Below, one piece after another: positions 21,743-26,333 of a stretch of 26,333 nt of DNA. Numbering within the stretch: position 1 is the stretch's first letter; each line of letters begins with the position of its first letter. The stretch is taken from NCBI GenBank assembly GCA_944326735.1, contig CALVFC010000006.1, positions 1 to 26,333 on the forward strand. The letters run 5' to 3'. The position numbers and the translations under genes were made by a program. The notes below the pieces were generated by a model. It was not told the origin of the DNA, ran no database searches, and saw only the letters and a list, made by a program, of their open reading frames with translations. The stretch comes from an uncultured Limosilactobacillus sp. Its GTDB lineage: Bacteria; Bacillota; Bacilli; Lactobacillales; Lactobacillaceae.

Positions 21743-23836
21743 ATGAAGACAGCTTTGCAGAAGCTACGCAAGGGTTTAAATACCAAACTCGGCTTCTTTC
21801 TGCTAGTAGTACTCCTGTTCGGAATTAAAAGTTACTGGGCGTACAGTACTGAATTTAACCTTGGTGTTAAGGGAAGTATCCAACACTTCCTGTTAGCCTT
21901 TAACACCATTCCCGGGGCATTGGTCTTTCTGGGAATTGCTCTGTATTTCCGGGGGCGCCTTTCTTATTGGCTGATGCTGATTATTAACGCCCTGCTTTCC
22001 ACCTGGCTATTTGCTAACATCCTGTATTACCGCGAATTCTCTGATTTCATTACGTTCAACGTGATTAAGGGGTCCGGGGCCGCTGCTAACAACCTGGGTA
22101 AGAGTATTTTAGGGATTATTCGACCGGTTGATTTCTGCGTTTACCTCGACGTGATCATCCTGGCATTAATTTTGCTATTCCACGTCATTCGGGTGGATAT
22201 GCGTTACTTTAAGATTCGCTATGCCGCTACGATCACTGCACTTGGTTTTGTCCTGTTTGGGGTAAACCTGGGAATGGCTGAATCAGACCGGTCACAATTA
22301 TTAACTCGGACTTTTGACAACAACTACATCGTTAAGTACTTAGGGCTGCAAGCCTATACCATCTATGATGGGGTGAAGACCACTTCAAACAGCGTGGTTA
22401 AGGCCCGGGCAAACAGTGACCAGTTGAAGTCAGTTCGGAAGTTTTTGAAGAATAACTACGCCGCACCAAACGTTCAATATGAAGGAACGATGCGGGGCAA
22501 AAATATTTTCGTCATCCACTTGGAAAGTTTGCAGCAATTCATGATTGATTATAAGCAAGACGGTCAAGAAGTTATGCCAAACTTGGACAAGTTGTATCAC
22601 TCTGATAACACCTTGGCTTTTGATAACTTCTTCCACGAAGTTGGTCAAGGGAAGACTGCCGATGCGGAAATGATGCTTGAAAACTCACTCTTCGGTTTGC
22701 CAGAAGGTTCTGCCATGGTTACCGATGGGACGACCAATACTTTCCAATCAGCACCAGCATTGTTGCACCAGAAATTAGGTTACACGACCGCTTCGTTCCA
22801 CGGGGATGTGCCAAGTTTCTGGAACCGGGACAATGCTTACAAGTCATTTGGTTACCAATACTTCTTCTCCAAGGGTTACTATCCAAAGGTAAGGGATCAA
22901 GAATTGGGTTACGGATTGAAGGATAAGATCTTCATGAAGGAATCCATGCATTACGTTGAACAACTTCCACAACCGTTCTATGCTAAGTTGATCACGGTTA
23001 CCAACCACTACCCATACATCATTGATAAGAAGAATGAATCAATTCCGGCATGGAAGACCGGGGATGACACTGTGGACTCTTATGTTCAAACGGCCCACTA
23101 CCTCGACCAATCTATCGGTGAGTTCCTTGATTACCTTGATAAGTCAGGGCTACGGCAAAATTCCGTATTGATCTTATACGGTGACCATTACGGAATTTCC
23201 AATAACCACCGGCCAGCAATTGCCCAAATTCTTGGTAAGAAGAAGGTCAATAACTATGATCTGGCCATGTTCCAGAAGGTGCCATTCATGATTAACGCCC
23301 CCGGTTTAAAGGGTGGAATTGACCATACTTATGGTGGTGAAATTGATGTGCTGCCAACTCTGGAAGACTTGCTGGGCATCAGTTCACGGAATTACATCCA
23401 GTTTGGTCAAGACTTGCTGTCACCACAACGGAAACAGATCGTTCCGTTCCGGAATGGTGATTGGGTCACTAATAAGTACACTAAGTTTAATGGTGATTAC
23501 TACCACACTGGCAGTGGCAAGCAGATTAAGAACCCAACGGCTAAGCAGAAGAAAGAGTTTGCCAAGATTCAAACCTATGTCACGACTGACCTTGGCCTGT
23601 CTGATAAGGTGATGAATGGTGACTTGCTACGGTTCTACAAGCTGCCGGGCTTCAAGAAGGTCGATAAGAAGGCATACACTTACAACTTCAAGAAGAGTAT
23701 GCATAAGCTAGAAAAGGCTCAGAAGAAGCACAAGACGAGCGTGAAGGCAGAGAACAATAATCAATCAACGTATGATGATTACTCCACCGACGCACCAGAA
23801 TTAAAGGATCAAAATCCAAGCTTCCCGAAGCCATAG
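21743..23836 (+). CDS. ltaS: Lipoteichoic acid synthase family protein
   Basis: A 697-residue LtaS: it adds glycerol phosphate from phosphatidylglycerol to build lipoteichoic acid. Five predicted membrane helices (about 16-35, 47-69, 74-95, 129-150, 159-177) are followed by an extracellular sulfatase-like domain (about 250-600). Active-site features: Glu261 (HLESLQQ), nucleophile Thr305 (GQGKTADAE), His422 (TNHYPY), and Asp481-His482 (YGDHYG). These match S. aureus Glu255, Thr300, His416, Asp475 and His476 in order and spacing. The linker has an AxA site (Ala221-Arg-Ala223), where signal peptidase could release the domain as in S. aureus. A charged, probably disordered, tail extends beyond about 650. 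GGAGGA 6 nt before ATG sets the start. A hairpin terminator follows. Confidence 0.92.
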   Translation: MKTALQKLRKGLNTKLGFFLLVVLLFGIKSYWAYSTEFNLGVKGSIQHFLLAFNTIPGALVFLGIALYFRGRLSYWLMLIINALLSTWLFANILYYREFSDFITFNVIKGSGAAANNLGKSILGIIRPVDFCVYLDVIILALILLFHVIRVDMRYFKIRYAATITALGFVLFGVNLGMAESDRSQLLTRTFDNNYIVKYLGLQAYTIYDGVKTTSNSVVKARANSDQLKSVRKFLKNNYAAPNVQYEGTMRGKNIFVIHLESLQQFMIDYKQDGQEVMPNLDKLYHSDNTLAFDNFFHEVGQGKTADAEMMLENSLFGLPEGSAMVTDGTTNTFQSAPALLHQKLGYTTASFHGDVPSFWNRDNAYKSFGYQYFFSKGYYPKVRDQELGYGLKDKIFMKESMHYVEQLPQPFYAKLITVTNHYPYIIDKKNESIPAWKTGDDTVDSYVQTAHYLDQSIGEFLDYLDKSGLRQNSVLILYGDHYGISNNHRPAIAQILGKKKVNNYDLAMFQKVPFMINAPGLKGGIDHTYGGEIDVLPTLEDLLGISSRNYIQFGQDLLSPQRKQIVPFRNGDWVTNKYTKFNGDYYHTGSGKQIKNPTAKQKKEFAKIQTYVTTDLGLSDKVMNGDLLRFYKLPGFKKVDKKAYTYNFKKSMHKLEKAQKKHKTSVKAENNNQSTYDDYSTDAPELKDQNPSFPKP

Positions 23837-23845
23837 ATTAAAAGT

Positions 23846-23886
23846 AAAACAGTGACCGCACCGTTGATTGGCCTGGTCACTGTTTT
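23846..23886 (+). terminator. Intrinsic terminator of ltaS
   Basis: A 12-bp perfect stem (23846-23857 with 23875-23886) has a 17-nt loop, with the T run forming the end of the right arm (TTTT). Confidence 0.78.
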
Positions 23887-23952
23887 CTTATCTGCAATTA
23901 GTGGTACTATTGTAGTTAATCGCTTACATTTAATGATGAAGGAACATGCATA

Positions 23953-24876
23953 ATGGATCAATGGATGAATTATGAACAATTTGACCGCCAAACCTGGCAC
24001 AGCTTTTTCCCAACGGATACAGTCCGGCTTACCCAGGATAATTTGGATGATATCAAGTCGCTCAATGACCGGATTTCGATCGAAGATGTCCAGGACATTT
24101 ATTTACCGCTGATTAAAATGATTCAGCTGAAGTACCAGAATTATCAAGAATGGCAAATGCAAAAAGCCAACTTCTTGCAACAAAAGGTTGAACGGATCCC
24201 ATATATTATTGGGATAGCGGGGTCAGTGGCAGTCGGTAAGAGCACCATTGCGCGGCTCCTAAGTATTCTGTTAAACCGCCTGCTCCCTGATAAACGGGTG
24301 GAACAAATGACGACCGATGGTTTCCTTTACCCGAATGCCGAGTTAAAGCGGCAGGGGATCTTGGACCGGAAAGGCTTCCCGGAATCATATGACATGGAGA
24401 AAATGCTGCGCTTCATGAATGATGTCAAGGGTGGTCAAGATGTCGTTACAGCGCCCACGTATTCTCACCAAGTGTATGACGTTGTCCCCGACCAACCATT
24501 GGTAATCAAACAACCCGACATTTTAATTGTGGAAGGGATCAACACGTTGCAGTTGCCATCAAATCAACAGATTTATGTCAGTGACTACTTCGACTGTTCT
24601 ATATACGTTGATGCTGATCCAGCTTTGATTGAACAGTGGTACCTGCAACGGTTTGGTATGCTTTTGGATACGGCATTTACAGATCCATCTAACTACTATT
24701 ACTCCTATTCACAGGGCCCACGAAAAGACGCCTTTGCCATGGCCAAGCGGGTTTGGCAGCAGGTTGATTTGCCCAACCTCAATGAATATATTTTGCCAAC
24801 TCGTAACCGGGCCAACTTCATTCTCCATAAAACCCATAACCATATTGTTGACCGCGTTTACCTTAAACGGGGTTAA
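23953..24876 (+). CDS. coaA: Type I pantothenate kinase
   Basis: A 307-residue CoaA, the first and regulated step of coenzyme A synthesis (pantothenate to 4'-phosphopantothenate, using ATP). Walker A GSVAVGKS is at 90-97. [16 protein letters not shown] and [10 protein letters not shown], the family-defining stretch after the P-loop, follow. VEGINTLQL lies near residue 200. The N-terminal 80 residues form the usual helical extension. The length is normal for the prokaryotic type I enzyme. GAAGGA lies about 10 nt before the ATG. A weak TACTAT -10 (23905-23910) is upstream. It stands alone between ltaS and guaA with terminators on both sides. Confidence 0.95.
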   Translation: MDQWMNYEQFDRQTWHSFFPTDTVRLTQDNLDDIKSLNDRISIEDVQDIYLPLIKMIQLKYQNYQEWQMQKANFLQQKVERIPYIIGIAGSVAVGKSTIARLLSILLNRLLPDKRVEQMTTDGFLYPNAELKRQGILDRKGFPESYDMEKMLRFMNDVKGGQDVVTAPTYSHQVYDVVPDQPLVIKQPDILIVEGINTLQLPSNQQIYVSDYFDCSIYVDADPALIEQWYLQRFGMLLDTAFTDPSNYYYSYSQGPRKDAFAMAKRVWQQVDLPNLNEYILPTRNRANFILHKTHNHIVDRVYLKRG

Positions 24877-24881
24877 ATAAG

Positions 24882-24923
24882 ATTCCGTACTGATTAATGG
24901 ATAGTCAGTCACGGAATTTTTTA
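24882..24923 (+). terminator. Intrinsic terminator of coaA
   Basis: ATTCCGT (24882-24888) pairs with ACGGAAT (24911-24917). ACTGA (24889-24893) pairs with TCAGT (24905-24909) across a bulged C. A T run follows. Confidence 0.82.
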
Positions 24924-24958
24924 TTTCCTGGGAAATTGTATTGCCGGGGGTCTGACCA

Positions 24959-24987
24959 TTGACCTACCATCGGCGAGCTTGTAAACT
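24959..24987 (+). promoter_or_regulatory. Promoter of guaA
   Basis: TTGACC (24959-24964) and TAAACT (24982-24987) are spaced by exactly 17 nt. The predicted leader is only about 35 nt, too short for a purine riboswitch. Confidence 0.6.
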
Positions 24988-25029
24988 TATGAGTTAAGAA
25001 GAGAAATTTTAACAGAAGGAAGTGGCAAC

Positions 25030-26333
25030 GTGGCAAAATTGAATCTGGATGCATTTGATAAGATTATCGTCCTTGATTTTGGTAGTCAGTACAACCAACT
25101 GATCACACGGCGTTTACGTGACTTTGGGGTTTACTCCGAATTGCTTTCACATAAGTTAACTGCCGAAGAAATCAAGAAGATTAACCCTAAGGGAATTATC
25201 TTCTCAGGTGGTCCAAATAGTGTTTACGATCCTGATGCTTTCAAGGTAGATCCTGAAATCTTTAAGTTAGGGATTCCAATCTTGGGGATCTGCTATGGGA
25301 TGCAGTTAATGTCCTATGACTTGGGCGGTAAGGTTGAAAAGGCTGATAACTCTGAATACGGGCGTGCTGATATTGAAGTGCTAGATGAAGATACGCCATT
25401 GTTCAAGGGCCTGCCAAAGAAGCAGTTTGTTTGGATGAGTCACGGAGACCTGGTAACGAAGGCCCCTGATGGCTTTGAAGTGACTGCCACCAGCAAGAAC
25501 TGCCCAATTTCATCGATTGCTGATGACAAGCGGAAGTTCTACGGTATTCAATTCCACGCAGAAGTGCGAAACTCTGAATATGGGTTAGACATCCTGCGCC
25601 GCTTTGCGTTTGACGTTTGTGGTGCTAAGGCTAACTGGACAATGGATGATTTCATTGACCTGCAAATTGAACACATTCGGAAAGAAGTCGGTGATAAGAA
25701 GGTTATCTTGGGCCTTTCCGGTGGGGTTGATTCCTCCGTTACCGCTGTGTTAATTCACAAGGCAATTGGCGACCAACTGACTTGTATCTTCGTTGACCAC
25801 GGTCTGTTACGGAAGAACGAAGCTGACCAAGTAATGAACGCGTTGAACCGCGACCTCGGTGTTAACATTATCAAGGTTGACGCCGCTGACCGGTTCCTTG
25901 GTAAGCTGAAGGGCGTTACTGACCCCGAACGTAAGCGGAAAATTATTGGTAAAGAATTCATTGAAGTCTTCAATGAAGAAGCCAAGAAGATTCCGGACGC
26001 AGACTTTCTTGCTCAAGGAACCCTGTACACCGATGTGATTGAATCAGGAACGGATACCGCTCAAACAATTAAGTCGCACCACAATGTTGGTGGCTTGCCA
26101 AAGAAGCTTGGTTTCAAGTTGATTGAACCATTACGGAAGCTCTTTAAGGATGAAACCCGTGAACTGGGTGAAAAGCTTGGTATTCCACACGAATTAGTAT
26201 GGCGGCAACCATTCCCTGGCCCAGGTCTGGGTATTCGGGTCATCGGAGAAATCACCTCTGAAAAGCTGGAAATTGTCCGTGAATCCGATGCTATCCTTCG
26301 TGATGAAATTAAGAAGGCCGGCTTGGATGAAAA
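25030..26333 (+). CDS. guaA: GMP synthase (glutamine-hydrolysing), 3' end beyond window
   Basis: GuaA converts XMP to GMP using glutamine and ATP. The window holds 434 codons of a usual total near 517; the gene runs off the right edge, with no frameshift in the visible part. The class I glutaminase domain (1-about 195) has Cys88 (GICYGMQ), His176 and Glu178 (FHAEV, where most relatives have FHPEV). The ATP pyrophosphatase domain begins with the PP-loop SGGVDSS at 230-236. The GMP synthase C-terminal domain starts near residue 390 ([16 protein letters not shown]). It starts with GTG, with GAAGGAAG about 8 nt upstream. It has its own promoter and a short leader. Confidence 0.96.
   Translation, partial: MAKLNLDAFDKIIVLDFGSQYNQLITRRLRDFGVYSELLSHKLTAEEIKKINPKGIIFSGGPNSVYDPDAFKVDPEIFKLGIPILGICYGMQLMSYDLGGKVEKADNSEYGRADIEVLDEDTPLFKGLPKKQFVWMSHGDLVTKAPDGFEVTATSKNCPISSIADDKRKFYGIQFHAEVRNSEYGLDILRRFAFDVCGAKANWTMDDFIDLQIEHIRKEVGDKKVILGLSGGVDSSVTAVLIHKAIGDQLTCIFVDHGLLRKNEADQVMNALNRDLGVNIIKVDAADRFLGKLKGVTDPERKRKIIGKEFIEVFNEEAKKIPDADFLAQGTLYTDVIESGTDTAQTIKSHHNVGGLPKKLGFKLIEPLRKLFKDETRELGEKLGIPHELVWRQPFPGPGLGIRVIGEITSEKLEIVRESDAILRDEIKKAGLDE

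Noticed and set aside
23911..23926. cre-like GTTAATCGCTTACA upstream of coaA
   Set aside because: Three mismatches to the cre consensus, including the first TG; not enough to call.
24924..25029. Possible purine riboswitch before guaA
   Set aside because: The conserved purine aptamer core is not seen, and the TTGACC-17-TAAACT promoter leaves only about 35 nt of leader.

Overview
The window is a stretch of low-to-mid GC Firmicute chromosome. Gene content and protein style point to a heterofermentative member of the Lactobacillaceae, possibly Limosilactobacillus or a close relative; this is inference, not a species call. Supporting signs are a LbRADH-like short-chain alcohol dehydrogenase, a diacetyl/acetoin reductase, a D-2-hydroxyacid dehydrogenase, CcpA-type cre sites, LtaS, a HelD-type RNA polymerase helicase, a Zur-like Fur protein, AAGGAGG-type ribosome sites and compact intrinsic terminators. 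I see no tRNA, rRNA, IS element, prophage or CRISPR array.

Layout. 1-150: a strongly foldable non-coding stretch ending in a bidirectional terminator. 153-2819 (-): a P-type cation ATPase. 3103-5303: two short-chain dehydrogenases on the + strand, each with a cre site at its promoter, separated by a lipoprotein gene on the opposite strand. 5393-6787 (-): an APC amino acid permease, divergent from a translationally coupled pair of a Nudix hydrolase and a guanylate-kinase-like protein (6929-7908). 7953-8393: a Zur-like regulator. 8464-9738: a low-complexity exported or membrane-anchored protein followed by a two-TM membrane protein. 9847-10044: an orphan two-TM miniprotein. 10221-13387: a TetR regulator and a large YhgE/Pip-type membrane protein in one operon. 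13558-14553: a D-2-hydroxyacid dehydrogenase. 14598-17290 (-): a DedA protein, a histidine phosphatase and the GTPase HflX. 17450-19750: HelD. 19774-21579 (-): two tandem EamA/DMT transporters. 21743-23836: lipoteichoic acid synthase. 23953-24876: pantothenate kinase. 25030 to the right edge: GMP synthase, cut by the window end.

How the genes relate. Most are housekeeping or core accessory genes in one- to three-gene transcription units. Convergent pairs are separated by symmetric hairpins that can serve both strands. The clearest regulatory theme is carbon control of redox balance: both SDR genes, whose predicted products consume NADH, carry cre sites overlapping or next to their promoters. 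Envelope functions recur: LtaS, YhgE/Pip, DedA, a lipoprotein and several unassigned membrane proteins.

No obviously new multi-gene system stands out. The better leads are the Nudix/guanylate-kinase-like pair, the low-complexity protein with its membrane partner, the P-type ATPase whose sixth membrane segment departs from Ca2+-pump sequences, the TetR-YhgE unit with a duplicated repeat block, and two operator-like palindromes in divergent intergenic regions. Several start codons are reassigned from the ribosome site: TTG for the phosphatase and HelD, GTG for DedA and GuaA, and internal ATGs for Zur, the second DMT gene and LtaS.
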